From Chthoniobacteraceae bacterium (lineage in GTDB: Bacteria > Verrucomicrobiota > Verrucomicrobiia > Chthoniobacterales > Chthoniobacteraceae): a stretch of 60,220 nucleotides of DNA. Below the pieces are notes generated by a model. It saw nothing but the letters and a program-made list of their open reading frames with translations, searched no databases and was not told the DNA's origin. The DNA lies in the NCBI GenBank assembly GCA_947479475.1, contig CANJZW010000019.1:1-60220 (forward strand), read 5' to 3'. The translations under genes and the position numbers were made by a program. This document shows, piece after piece, positions 34,740-44,109 of this stretch; positions within the stretch are counted from its first letter, which is position 1, and the number at the start of each line of letters is the position of its first letter.

Positions 34740-35963
34740 ATGGCTCTCATTGTCCAAAAATATGGCGGCACGTCCGTCGGCAATCCGGAACGCATCCTCA
34801 ACGTTGCGCGCCGCGTCATTGAAACACAAGCGCAAGGCAACCAGGTTGTTGTGGTTGTTTCCGCCATGAGCGGAGTCACGGACAACCTCATCAAACTTGC
34901 CCGGGACGTTTCCCCCAATCCCAGCGAGCGCGAAATGGACGTGCTTCTGGCCACCGGCGAACAAACCACCATCGCCCTGACGGCCATGGCCATCGCCGGG
35001 CTGGGTCACAAGGCCGTCTCGCTCACGGGCGCACAGGCCGGCATCGTCACAAGCGAGGTGCACACCAAGGCGAAAATCGCCACGATCTCCCCCGAGCGCG
35101 TCACCGAAGCCTTGAGCGAGGGCAATATCGTCATCATCGCCGGCTTTCAGGGGGAAACCGCAGAAGGCTCCATCACGACCCTCGGCCGGGGCGGCTCCGA
35201 CCTCACGGCCATCGCCATCTCGGGGGCCATCAAGGCGGACCTCTGCCAGATTTTCACCGACGTGGACGGCGTCTACACCTGCGACCCGCGCATCGTCCCC
35301 ACCGCGACCAAGATTCAGGAGATTTCCTACGATGAAATGCTGGAGATGGCCTCCAGCGGCTCGAAAGTCATGCAGAGCCGGTCGGTAGAATTTGCAAAAA
35401 AATTTGGCGTCACCTTTGAGGTGCGCTCCAGCTTCAACTACAACCCAGGAACCATTGTGAAAGAAGAAACAGAGAGCATGGAAGCCGTCGTGGTACGGGG
35501 AGTGAGCATCGAAAAAAACCAGGCCAAGGTCACCATCGCCCACGTGCCCGACCGGCCGGGAACCGCCGCCCGCATCTTTACCACCCTGGCAAGTTCAGGG
35601 GTGATCATCGATATGATCGTCCAAAACGTCAGCGTGCAGGGTTCCACCGACATTTCCTTCACCCTGTCCAAGGACGAACTGTCCAAGGCGCAGGCCGCCC
35701 TCGAACCCGTCGTCAAAGAAGTGGGCGCCAGCGGATTCCACTCCCAGGAAGGCATCGCCAAGCTGTCTATCGTGGGCATCGGAATGCGCTCCCATTCCGG
35801 GGTGGCGGCGAAGTTGTTTGAATCTCTGAGCGCGGGCGGGATCAACATCCAGATGATCTCCACGAGCGAGATCAAGACGGCCGTCATCATCGAAGAATCA
35901 CGCATCGCCGAGGCCGCCAACCTCGTCCACGAGGCGTTCGGTCTCGGGAAGCAGCCGGCGTAA
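34740..35963 (+). CDS. lysC: Aspartate kinase
   Basis: The 407-residue protein has the aspartokinase signature VQKYGGTSVGNPERI, then TLGRGGSDLTAIAIS and the catalytic region DVDGVYTCDPRIVP. It ends in two ACT domains (VTIAHVPDRPGTAARIF; SIVGIGMRSHSGVAAKLFESL). It phosphorylates aspartate, the first step to lysine, threonine, methionine and diaminopimelate. The ACT domains imply feedback control by Lys and/or Thr. It is monofunctional, with no homoserine dehydrogenase fusion. Confidence 0.97.
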   Translation: MALIVQKYGGTSVGNPERILNVARRVIETQAQGNQVVVVVSAMSGVTDNLIKLARDVSPNPSEREMDVLLATGEQTTIALTAMAIAGLGHKAVSLTGAQAGIVTSEVHTKAKIATISPERVTEALSEGNIVIIAGFQGETAEGSITTLGRGGSDLTAIAISGAIKADLCQIFTDVDGVYTCDPRIVPTATKIQEISYDEMLEMASSGSKVMQSRSVEFAKKFGVTFEVRSSFNYNPGTIVKEETESMEAVVVRGVSIEKNQAKVTIAHVPDRPGTAARIFTTLASSGVIIDMIVQNVSVQGSTDISFTLSKDELSKAQAALEPVVKEVGASGFHSQEGIAKLSIVGIGMRSHSGVAAKLFESLSAGGINIQMISTSEIKTAVIIEESRIAEAANLVHEAFGLGKQPA

Positions 35964-35990
35964 CCCGCCGGACGCAGGGCCGGGAGGGCA

Positions 35991-37175
35991 TTATCCCCCC
36001 TCGCTCAGGCGTTTTTTGGGGGCGTCTAGCAGAAGCTCGTGCGCCTCGGCCAAAATCCCCCCAATTTTTTCAGCGAAGGCGTAACCGCCCAAGGCCTTTC
36101 GGATGGCGGCCGCGTCTGCCGCGCCGGCATTGACGCCTGGGAACCAGTGCCCGGCGTTGCCCATGAGATTGTAGCGCATCTTGCCCCATTGCAGCAGGTC
36201 GAGCCCCTTCACATAGGTCCAGATTCGCAGGACTTCCTGGAGGTTCACCTCCCCGGGAACGTCCACGTACGCGGGAAGGTCACGCGCCCAACCGCGGCAC
36301 CAATCTCCGCCAAGCGCCTCCTCCAGGGCGGCGCGCAACCGGGCCTCGACCGGCGCAACCACCTCCGCCGCGCGGTCGTAAAACTCAAGCGACCGGACGT
36401 GTTCGTCAAAGTCGCCTGGACGGGCGGCGCCCACCGAAAGCGTGTGCACCTCTGGGCGAGACAAGCACCAGAGGTTGTTGAAGACGATGGGAGAGAGGGG
36501 CGCGCAAAGGTCCACCATCTTCGCTGGGGGCGAATACAGCATCCCGCCCTTGTCGTTGGGGCTGATGATGAAAAGCCCCATGTCGCGGGCCGTTGCGGCT
36601 TGGAAAGCGGCCGTGTTGAGTTCGTTGACGAAGTACCAGTGCAGGTTAACGTAATCAAACCCGTCCGTCTCGATGGCCTTGACGATGAGATCGTTCGTCG
36701 CATGGGTGCTGAACCCCACGTGTTTGCACAGACCCTCAGACTGGAGCTGGCGGGCCATTTCCAGACAGCCGCCCTTGCGAATGGACCATTCCAAGGTTTC
36801 GGCGTTGTTCACGCCGTGCAAAGACAAGAGCTCAACGTGATCCAGGCGCAGGTGGGTCATCGACTGCTCAAACGTGCGCCGAAACTGGGCCGGATCCGCC
36901 ATCGGCTCCACCTTGGTCTGCACGATCATTTTGTCGCGGGGCAGCTTGGGCAAAATCCAGCCCAGCTGCATCTCGCTCGTGCCATAGCCACGCGCCGTTT
37001 CGATGTGGTTGATTCCCAGCTCCAAAGCACGCAGCACGGTAGCCTCCAAGTTGCGCTGCACGGACTCCTCGACTTTTTCCGCGGGCAAATCATCCCAGCT
37101 TTGCTGAAAACGCATTCCGCCGCACGAGAAGACGGGCATCTGCAAATTAGTTTTTCCAAAACGACGGTACTTCAT
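35991..37175 (-). CDS. Aldo/keto reductase
   Basis: From the start at 37175 (MKYRRFGKTNLQMPVFSCGGM) the 394-residue protein follows the AKR barrel. HIETARGYGTSE carries the catalytic Tyr (with Glu in place of the usual Asp), IVQTKVEP the Lys and LLSLHGVNN the His. A C-terminal domain of about 100 residues (RAALEEALGGDWCRGWARDLP to LMGNAGHW) extends the barrel, as in predicted oxidoreductases of the YajO/MocA-like AKR group. Substrate unknown. It converges with lysC and is divergent from sufE across 75 bases. Longer starts at 37184 or 37235 exist but lack conserved sequence. Confidence 0.88.
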   Translation of the reverse strand: MKYRRFGKTNLQMPVFSCGGMRFQQSWDDLPAEKVEESVQRNLEATVLRALELGINHIETARGYGTSEMQLGWILPKLPRDKMIVQTKVEPMADPAQFRRTFEQSMTHLRLDHVELLSLHGVNNAETLEWSIRKGGCLEMARQLQSEGLCKHVGFSTHATNDLIVKAIETDGFDYVNLHWYFVNELNTAAFQAATARDMGLFIISPNDKGGMLYSPPAKMVDLCAPLSPIVFNNLWCLSRPEVHTLSVGAARPGDFDEHVRSLEFYDRAAEVVAPVEARLRAALEEALGGDWCRGWARDLPAYVDVPGEVNLQEVLRIWTYVKGLDLLQWGKMRYNLMGNAGHWFPGVNAGAADAAAIRKALGGYAFAEKIGGILAEAHELLLDAPKKRLSEGG

Positions 37176-37250
37176 GGAGCGCATTGTGGAGAACACAACG
37201 CCGCTGGCAACGCTCTTTCCCTCTTCGCCAGTCATGGCATGCTATTGGGC

Positions 37251-37676
37251 ATGACCCCGGCCGATCGCCAAACACGACTTGCCCAAGAAATCCTCCGGTT
37301 TGAAGACCCCCAGGAACGCCTCTCCTTTGTGCAGGACCGCGTCCGCCGCAAGCCGCCCCTTCCCGAGGCGCTGCGCACCGAAGCGAACCTCGTCAAGGGC
37401 TGCATGACCAGGGTTTGGCTCGCCTCCTCCCTTTCGGAAGGCCGCTGCACCTTTGAGGTGGACGCAGAATCCGCCATGGTGCGCGCCCTGGCTTCGCTGG
37501 TTGCCGAACCCTTTTCGGGAACCACGCCTCAGGAGGCCCTGGAATTTGAGTGCCGAATTTTACAGGCATGCGGCCTCGAAACGCGGATCACGCCCACCCG
37601 GCGGCACGGCCTCGCTCAAGTGGAGGGGGCCATCCGCGCCTTCGCCCGGTCCAACCTCTCCGGTCCGCTTCCATGA
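37251..37676 (+). CDS. SufE-like sulfur acceptor protein
   Basis: The 141-residue product matches SufE/CsdE: RLAQEILRFEDPQERLSFV, the sulfur-accepting Cys in LVKGCMTRVWLA, the ALASLVAEPFSG region and a C-terminal helix with R-R-H-G-L. It takes persulfide from a cysteine desulfurase and passes it on. An ATG at 37239 is also possible. Its stop overlaps the tatD start (ATGA at 37673-37676). Whether it is SufE or CsdE is open; tcdA about 3 kb upstream hints at the Csd type. Confidence 0.9.
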   Translation: MTPADRQTRLAQEILRFEDPQERLSFVQDRVRRKPPLPEALRTEANLVKGCMTRVWLASSLSEGRCTFEVDAESAMVRALASLVAEPFSGTTPQEALEFECRILQACGLETRITPTRRHGLAQVEGAIRAFARSNLSGPLP

Positions 37677-38473
37677 TCCTGAGCGACTCCCACTGCCACC
37701 TCCAGGATCCGCGCCTTCGCGGACACCTGACTGGTGCCCTACGCGAGTGCCGCGCGCTCGGCATCACCCGGTGGATGGTCAACGCCACCCGCGAATCGGA
37801 CTGGCCCGCCGTGACTGCGCTAGCCACCACCGAACCCGGGGTGTACGCCTCCTACGGCCTCCACCCCTGGTGGCAGAAGGAACGCTCCGAGGATTGGGCC
37901 CGCCGTTTGGAGGCGCTCCTCAAGGAACACCCCGGAGCCGCCATCGGCGAGACGGGGCTGGACCGGTGGATGGAAAACCCCGACCTGGAAGACCAGCGGC
38001 GCGTGCTCGAAACACACCTGGAGCTCAGCCGCAGCCTGGAACGGCCAATCACCCTGCACTGCCTAAAGGCCTGGCCCGAACTGGCCGCCTGCCTGAAACG
38101 CAGCCCCCCATCCAAACGCGGCTTCCTCCTCCACAGCTACGCGGGCCCAGAATCCATGATCGCCGAATGGGTTAGGGCAGGCGCCTACTTTTCGCTTTCG
38201 CCGGGGTTTCTGCATCCGCGAAAGGCAAACCAGCTTGCCGCTTTTAAAAACATCCCGCCGCACCGACTGCTGATTGAAACCGACGCGCCTGACATGCCGC
38301 CGCCGGAAAAGGTGGCGCTCCACCGGCTTGAGGTTGAAGGTGTGCATCCATTGAACCACCCGGCAAATTTACGACTGTGCATGGATCAATTGGCTGTAAG
38401 TTTGGAGGTTTGCCCGGAAATACTGGCCTTACAGCTTGAAAAAAACGCCGCGGGCGTATTTGGCTGGGCCTAA
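37673..38473 (+). CDS. TatD-family metal-dependent hydrolase/DNase
   Basis: The 266-residue protein has the family metal site: HxH in DSHCHLQDPRL, Glu in IGETGLDRW, His in ITLHCLKAWPEL, and Asp in LIETDAPDMPPPE. TatD-type enzymes are 3'-5' exonucleases or related hydrolases. The start at 37673 lies inside the sufE stop, giving translational coupling. This arrangement with a sulfur-carrier gene is not a textbook one. Confidence 0.9.
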   Translation: MILSDSHCHLQDPRLRGHLTGALRECRALGITRWMVNATRESDWPAVTALATTEPGVYASYGLHPWWQKERSEDWARRLEALLKEHPGAAIGETGLDRWMENPDLEDQRRVLETHLELSRSLERPITLHCLKAWPELAACLKRSPPSKRGFLLHSYAGPESMIAEWVRAGAYFSLSPGFLHPRKANQLAAFKNIPPHRLLIETDAPDMPPPEKVALHRLEVEGVHPLNHPANLRLCMDQLAVSLEVCPEILALQLEKNAAGVFGWA

Positions 38474-38584
38474 AGAGAGGCCACGGAGAGCACTTTTGAT
38501 GTTTTTTTGACCCTTTTCGCTTTGAAAACCAAAGCAAACAAGGGGGACGGCCCGAAAACTGCTCTGTAGAAAGCTAAGCCGATT

Positions 38585-41500
38585 ATGAATTTTACATCTC
38601 CCAGACTCTGCCTGCTCCTTTGGCCGTTATCTGTCATGCCGGCGTACTCAGCGGCAATTCAGAACCTGACCTTCACGGATGTCGTGAAAGACGTGATTGT
38701 CATCGACGTCGCCACCAAGAAGGAAAGCCCTGCAAAGGCGGGTGATATTTTGGTGCCGCCCAATGTTCTTAAAACGGGACCTGACTCTCGGGCCGAACTG
38801 GTCGCGGAGGATAAAACCGTAACCAGGGTGGGTGCCAACACCATTTTTTCCGTCGAAGCAGACAGCCGTGACATCAACATCGCCCAGGGCAGCGTGTTGT
38901 TCAACTCGCCAAAGGGCAAGGGCGGCGGCCGCATCAAAAGCGCGGGAGCAACCGCTTCGGTCTTGGGCACGACCCTGATTGTGGGGGCCAATCCCTCGGG
39001 CGGCTTCAAGGTCATGCTGCTGGAGGGCAAAGGACAGGTGGACGGCGCCAAGGGCGGTTCTTCCAAACTTTCGCCAGGCCAGATGAGTTTCGCCCTTCCC
39101 GGAAAACCCCCAACGCCCCCGTTGAACTTCGAGCTCAAAGGGAGCGTGGGCGGCTCGAAGTTGGTTGGCGGTTTTTCGAAGCCGCTGGCTTCAATCGCTA
39201 AAATTGAGGCGGCGGTCAATGTTCAGCAGGCCAAAATTGCGAGCGGCGCGCTGCAGACGACGGGGCTCGCCATCGGCGACCAGCCAGGAGTGGCCGTCAA
39301 GGTGGACGTCGCCGTGATTAATTCCGTGGACAAGGCCAAACAGAAGAGTCTGGAGATTAAGCTGGAGGCAAAGCGGGAGGCAAAGCGGGAGGAGGTGCGG
39401 CAAAAAATTGCCGCTGCAAAAGCGCAGATCAAGGAGCTCACGGTCGCAATTGCTGAAACTGTTAAAAAAGCAGCGGTGACAGTCATCGATCAAGTCAAAC
39501 CCACGCCAGAAACCCCCACCAACACAAGCAAACTTCCCAGCGCCGATCTTCTTTACGCACTGACGCATTCACTGAGCATCGCCCCCAGCACACAGGCTGA
39601 CCCACTGATCGCTCCCGAGAAATTTATTTTCGGAATAGACGGCTCAGCCCAGGAACTCAGCGGTTCGAATGCCGGTTCAAAAATGTTCACCGCCGTCCCC
39701 CGCGGTCTGGACACTGCGGCCAACCCCTTGCCAGGGGAGATACTCAACCCCATGGTTGCGACTCTTTTCGCGCAAAATGTCACCCTGACCCTTCCCGTTG
39801 CTGCCTCGGGCACCACTTCCCCTGCTGACATCTTTCTGCACAGTCCGTTTGAAACCAAGGATGCCAGTGCCATCTTGGCCCTTAAGGACATCACCATTAA
39901 CGGGAGCATTGCCTTCGCCGGTTTTGAAAATGTACGCACCTATCCGAATCTGAGCGGCGCCTCGACCACCGCAGACAGCTTCGAGGTGAAACTACCAGAC
40001 GTAGGCGGTCTGGAAGTTGGCATGGCAATCGCTGGCGCCAACATTCCTGCAGGCACAACGATTAATGCGATCGACCGGATCAAAAACACGATCACTTTAA
40101 GCAACAAGGCTGACTCAACCAGCACGAGCATGAGCTTATCCCTGTCCATCAAAGGTACATGGACTGCAGGAAGTTACGAAGTGACCGTTTCTAATATGAA
40201 CGATGTGAACGGCCTGATCGTGGGAATGACAATCGACAGCCCTTCCTTTCCCGACGGGACAACAATTTCAGCCATCTCACTGGACGGCAAACTGACGCTC
40301 AGCCAACCCGCGGCGGAAACAAAGACCACCGCTGAATCATTGCGTCTGGGTGGCGTGCAGACTGGAACTCCCCTGATCCTGAGTGCCGGAAACACGATCA
40401 ACATCAGCAAAGGTTCGGCGCTCAACATCGCAACCTCGCTCCTCGACATTTATGCGGCCGGCACTGAATTCTCAGGCGCAGACACCCTGACGCTTGCAAC
40501 GAAGACACAGGCAATTAAGACCACACTCAAACTCGACAGCGTCGCTATCGTGAATGAATGGCCGCTTCAATCAAACGGACCGGCCACCGGTGTGATTCGC
40601 ATAATTGCCCCGTCAATCGAGATGATTGATTCCAAAATCTTAGCAGGAAATGTCAGGATCGAATCATTTGAAGGGGATGTTAGTATCTCTCGCCGCGACG
40701 GCACGACCCTAAGCACCCCTGACATTATTTCATTGGGAATCACGGACCTCGACGATCTGCGCATCAGCAGCGAGGTGCTTAGTGTGAAAGCCGCCGGAAA
40801 CCTCTCCATCGGCAACATCCCTCTTTACACGATTGATTCAACCTTTGAGTCGGGCGGCAATTTGTCGTTGAGCGGGGTGAATTTTTACACCGGTGTGCCA
40901 GATGAGGTCGTACAGAAAATCACCGCCATCTCCAATGCCGGAAACCTCGAGGCCCTTAAGGTGAATGCGTTTTCTGTGAAGGAAACAAACCTTACGGCAA
41001 AGGCGGGGGACCTCACACTCACGGATTCTAATTTCGGGATCTTTTACACAGATACAGCAACCTCAAACACGACCCATTTCACGGCGGTGGCCGAAAAAGT
41101 GATGATGCTGCAGTGGCTCACACCGTCGCCCCTAGTCAGAGACGTCGGAATTTTTGCAGACAACATCAACCTCACCAGCGGAGGCGACCTAACGATCAAG
41201 GGCGCGAAGTCGAACTGGAAGACGACAAACCCGGAAATGAACAATAACGACAACGACAACGACGTCCTCGTTGTGTTAGGACCCTCGGACTCCATTCTGG
41301 GAGCCCTTCACCTCACCTCCAAAACTGGTGCTGTCTCGGTACGAAATGTAGAGATCAGACACCACGAGGTGAACATCACGGCAGGCGGGGATGTGATCGG
41401 TCCTGGCGTGGGCACGGACGGTCGTACGCCCACCGCCGCCCAGTTGAAGAACATCATTGACCTGAACTCCGTCAACTTCACAAACGCCCAGAGGGTTGCC

Positions 41501-41797
41501 CTCGACGCCACTACGATCGTCCTCAAAGATGTGGTGTTTAACGGAACCTCGTACGTGTACCTGAACTCCTTCCACGGCAAGGTCGCGGCCAAGCCGGGCG
41601 AAAACATGCCCACTCAGCCTGGTTACGTTAATTTCAAGCAGGGCGTATTTTACGGAACAACCCAGATCCGCATGCCCACCGCCTTAGAGAACATGAACAA
41701 CACCGAATTTGGGAACAAATTGACTGGTCTTGGCATCGACAAAACCAAAATCACAATCGGCTACCAGACCGGCAACGCCAAAAACGTAGGCAGATAA
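38585..41797 (+). CDS. Large exported FecR-domain protein with internal repeats
   Basis: The 1070-residue protein begins with a signal peptide (residues 1-23). A FecR domain (about 40-190: TVTRVGANTIFSVE, KSAGATASVLGTTL, LLEGKGQVDG) follows. A charged coiled-coil stretch (about 250-305) contains a short tandem repeat, KREAKRE. The remainder (about 320-1070) is beta-rich with filamentous-haemagglutinin-like traits (SGGDLTIKGAKS, LHLTSKTGAVSVRNVEI, ITAGGDVIGPG). No autotransporter barrel, TM anchor or sorting signal is seen at the C-terminus. FecR here is probably a surface domain rather than a sigma regulator, because no sigma gene is adjacent. Function unknown. Confidence 0.8.
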   Translation: MNFTSPRLCLLLWPLSVMPAYSAAIQNLTFTDVVKDVIVIDVATKKESPAKAGDILVPPNVLKTGPDSRAELVAEDKTVTRVGANTIFSVEADSRDINIAQGSVLFNSPKGKGGGRIKSAGATASVLGTTLIVGANPSGGFKVMLLEGKGQVDGAKGGSSKLSPGQMSFALPGKPPTPPLNFELKGSVGGSKLVGGFSKPLASIAKIEAAVNVQQAKIASGALQTTGLAIGDQPGVAVKVDVAVINSVDKAKQKSLEIKLEAKREAKREEVRQKIAAAKAQIKELTVAIAETVKKAAVTVIDQVKPTPETPTNTSKLPSADLLYALTHSLSIAPSTQADPLIAPEKFIFGIDGSAQELSGSNAGSKMFTAVPRGLDTAANPLPGEILNPMVATLFAQNVTLTLPVAASGTTSPADIFLHSPFETKDASAILALKDITINGSIAFAGFENVRTYPNLSGASTTADSFEVKLPDVGGLEVGMAIAGANIPAGTTINAIDRIKNTITLSNKADSTSTSMSLSLSIKGTWTAGSYEVTVSNMNDVNGLIVGMTIDSPSFPDGTTISAISLDGKLTLSQPAAETKTTAESLRLGGVQTGTPLILSAGNTINISKGSALNIATSLLDIYAAGTEFSGADTLTLATKTQAIKTTLKLDSVAIVNEWPLQSNGPATGVIRIIAPSIEMIDSKILAGNVRIESFEGDVSISRRDGTTLSTPDIISLGITDLDDLRISSEVLSVKAAGNLSIGNIPLYTIDSTFESGGNLSLSGVNFYTGVPDEVVQKITAISNAGNLEALKVNAFSVKETNLTAKAGDLTLTDSNFGIFYTDTATSNTTHFTAVAEKVMMLQWLTPSPLVRDVGIFADNINLTSGGDLTIKGAKSNWKTTNPEMNNNDNDNDVLVVLGPSDSILGALHLTSKTGAVSVRNVEIRHHEVNITAGGDVIGPGVGTDGRTPTAAQLKNIIDLNSVNFTNAQRVALDATTIVLKDVVFNGTSYVYLNSFHGKVAAKPGENMPTQPGYVNFKQGVFYGTTQIRMPTALENMNNTEFGNKLTGLGIDKTKITIGYQTGNAKNVGR
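39957..40350 (+). repeat. Tandem protein module inside the FecR-domain protein
   Basis: Two adjacent segments of about 65 residues share the same pattern: L-x-V-G-M-x-I, then I/F-P-x-GTTI-x-A-I, then T-L-S and a Thr/Ser-rich stretch ending in S-L-x-L. The first covers about 39957-40152, the second 40153-40350. DNA identity is low, so this is an old duplication. Confidence 0.65.
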
Positions 41798-41956
41798 GTT
41801 AGATCCGGGGGCCGCCATTCTAGTCAGACTCCCCCTCCCTCCTTCTCAGAATCCGCGCAGCGAAAGCAAGTCACCGGAGACCCACGCATCATAGGGACCG
41901 AGGCGCTTGCAAAAAAGCGACGGCCACGATCCATGGGCAAAGCCTCTTACTGCAAC

Positions 41957-43837
41957 TCAAGGCACCCGGATCAGCGAGACGCGCCGCAGATCCATCACCG
42001 CCCCCTTTTTCTCCACCGGCTTGACTGAAACACTCGCCTTTCCAGCGGGCAGTTCCAGCACCCCCACCCTCCTTGGCACAAACCGCTGGTAGTGCCCCGT
42101 ATCGGCCACTGTGAAGCGCAAACTCGCCTCACCCACGGACACTTCCACTGTCGAACCGCCCTTGACGCAGCCCTGCAAAACCTCCACGGCGTACCGGCCC
42201 GCCTGCGGAATGACGCAGTCCCATTCCGCCCAGTCCTTTTCGTCCACCCAATAACCCAGCGTGTCTTTTTGAGGGGGATTTTCATAGCGCAGCTTCTCTC
42301 CGTGCACCTGCGCGTCCCTCGCCTCCAGGTGCACCAAGCCGGCAACCCCGGCGAGGCTGTCCCCAAGGGCACCGATCCGAGGGGCGGCGCCCGGAGTACC
42401 TTTGCCCCCCGCGCCACTCATCACCTTCCGCCACGCCTCCATCGGGACAGCCATTTCCGCGGCGGTCCCACGCAGCTCAATGCGGGAGGGATCAAAGGTT
42501 TCGTAACAAGCCGTCCACAACGCCGGCTGGAAGGCGGGATTCGCCTTGGGCATCGAGGCATTCACACTGCGACGCCAGGCTTCCATTTTGCCCCGCAGCG
42601 CCGCCACGCGCGCGGGTTCGGCCGCCGCAAGATCGTTTTGTTCCGAGGGATCCGCCTTCAGCTCAAAAAGCTCCAAACGGCCGTCCTCGTAGTGTTCGAT
42701 AAGCTTCCAATCCCCCTCCCGAACGACGCCGGAAGGCCGCCCTCCCTGGTTGGTGTAATTGGGCATGTGCCAGTACAACGGCCGTTCCACAAGACTGCCC
42801 CCTCCCAGAAGCACCGGCACGAGACTAATGTAGTCGCAGGGTTTGCAAGCCTCGGCTCCCGCCAGTTCAACGATCGTCGGAGCCATGTCCGCCAGAACGA
42901 CAGGGGTGCTCACCAGACCGGGAGCCACTTTACCCGCCCAGCGGACCAGCAGCGGATCCCGGATCCCCCCCTCGTACAAAAAACCTTTGCCCGCCCGGAA
43001 AGGCGTGTTGTGGGTGGCGGGCGTGTCGTGCCCCTCCAGCACGTGGAGCCCGCCGTTGTCAGAGCAAAAGACCACCAGAGTTTTTTCCCGCAACCCAAGC
43101 GCATCGATTTTCTCCAAAACGCGCCCCACGGCGGCGTCCAGCGTCTCAATCATCGCGGCGTAGACGGGGTTGAAAGACCCGGCCTTGGCAACAACCCTTT
43201 CAGGCTGGGCCGCCAAGGGCACATGTGGATTGTCAAAAGCCAGGTAGAGGAAAAAGGGGCGCGTGGCGTTGGCCCCTAAAAACTCCTCAGCCTTCGCAGC
43301 CTGCCCGAATTCGCCCTTCCCCCCCTCCTCCGCACTCGGAACGGTGTTGGGCTTGCCGGCAAACACAAATTCAAACCCCCGGGAAGCCGCATCCAAAGGC
43401 GCGCGCCCCCCAAGATGCCACTTCCCGATACAGGCCGTGGCGTACCCCACTTTTTGAAGCTTTTCCGCAAGTGTCGGCGCATCGGTGGACAACCCCGAGG
43501 GCAGCGGCGGCTGCAAGAGCCGGTGCCCCGGCCAATCCGGACGGCCCGGAAGGAAGTTGGTTAACTGCAATCGCGCCGGATGTTGTCCGCTCAACAGGGC
43601 GGCCCGAGTCGGCGAACACACGGGGTGAGGCGCGTAGGCGTTGGTAAACCGCTTCCCCTCCGAGGCTAGCCGGTCCAGGTTGGGCGTCCGGTGCCCGACG
43701 CGGCCGTACGCGCCCAGATCGTTGATCCCGAGGTCGTCTGCCACAATAAACACGATATTCGGACGCGCCGCCGGGGGGAGGGCTGAGACGGAGACGACGC
43801 AGCACGCAAAAAGCAGGAAGAACGAAAGGCGTTTCAT
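41957..43837 (-). CDS. Exported sulfatase (formylglycine-dependent)
   Basis: The 626-residue protein has a signal peptide (1-20), the metal-binding start RPNIVFIVADDLGINDLGAYG and the sulfatase signature Cys74-Ser-Pro-Thr-Arg (CSPTRAALLSGQ), whose Cys is converted to formylglycine. Later motifs are IGKWHLGG and VVFCSDNGG. The catalytic domain ends near residue 480. The extra C-terminal 130 residues are beta-rich (YAVEVLQGCVKGGSTVEVSVG) and may bind carbohydrate. It removes sulfate from a polysaccharide or glycan; the substrate is unknown. It is divergent from the DUF1501 gene across 272 bases. Confidence 0.93.
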   Translation of the reverse strand: MKRLSFFLLFACCVVSVSALPPAARPNIVFIVADDLGINDLGAYGRVGHRTPNLDRLASEGKRFTNAYAPHPVCSPTRAALLSGQHPARLQLTNFLPGRPDWPGHRLLQPPLPSGLSTDAPTLAEKLQKVGYATACIGKWHLGGRAPLDAASRGFEFVFAGKPNTVPSAEEGGKGEFGQAAKAEEFLGANATRPFFLYLAFDNPHVPLAAQPERVVAKAGSFNPVYAAMIETLDAAVGRVLEKIDALGLREKTLVVFCSDNGGLHVLEGHDTPATHNTPFRAGKGFLYEGGIRDPLLVRWAGKVAPGLVSTPVVLADMAPTIVELAGAEACKPCDYISLVPVLLGGGSLVERPLYWHMPNYTNQGGRPSGVVREGDWKLIEHYEDGRLELFELKADPSEQNDLAAAEPARVAALRGKMEAWRRSVNASMPKANPAFQPALWTACYETFDPSRIELRGTAAEMAVPMEAWRKVMSGAGGKGTPGAAPRIGALGDSLAGVAGLVHLEARDAQVHGEKLRYENPPQKDTLGYWVDEKDWAEWDCVIPQAGRYAVEVLQGCVKGGSTVEVSVGEASLRFTVADTGHYQRFVPRRVGVLELPAGKASVSVKPVEKKGAVMDLRRVSLIRVP

Positions 43838-44109
43838 AAGGGGATTGATAAGCAGGATCTAAGCGAAAGCCGCAAAACCTCCTAGAACTTAGTGCAGGGC
43901 TGCTGTGATTCCCTTAAAACTTGCGCCTTCCACCGACCGCTGGCAGGGGCTGCATGGGAGGAAACTTATTTTTTAGGGCCGGGGAAACAGGGCCGACTGC
44001 GTGATTTGCTCAAAAAAGATGCTTTTGGAGCGTATTTCCCCGCAACGTTTCGGCACTCTCGGGGTTTACCTTAGCGTAAAGCCAGCGAATCCCCTACCAC
44101 CCTCCCGCC

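Noticed and set aside
36039..37250. Long N-terminal extension of the SufE-like frame across the aldo/keto reductase gene
   Set aside because: The extension is antisense to the reductase; SufE homology starts only at 37251.
42092..43279. 395-codon plus-strand frame opposite the sulfatase
   Set aside because: Antisense to a gene with the complete sulfatase signature; no own features.
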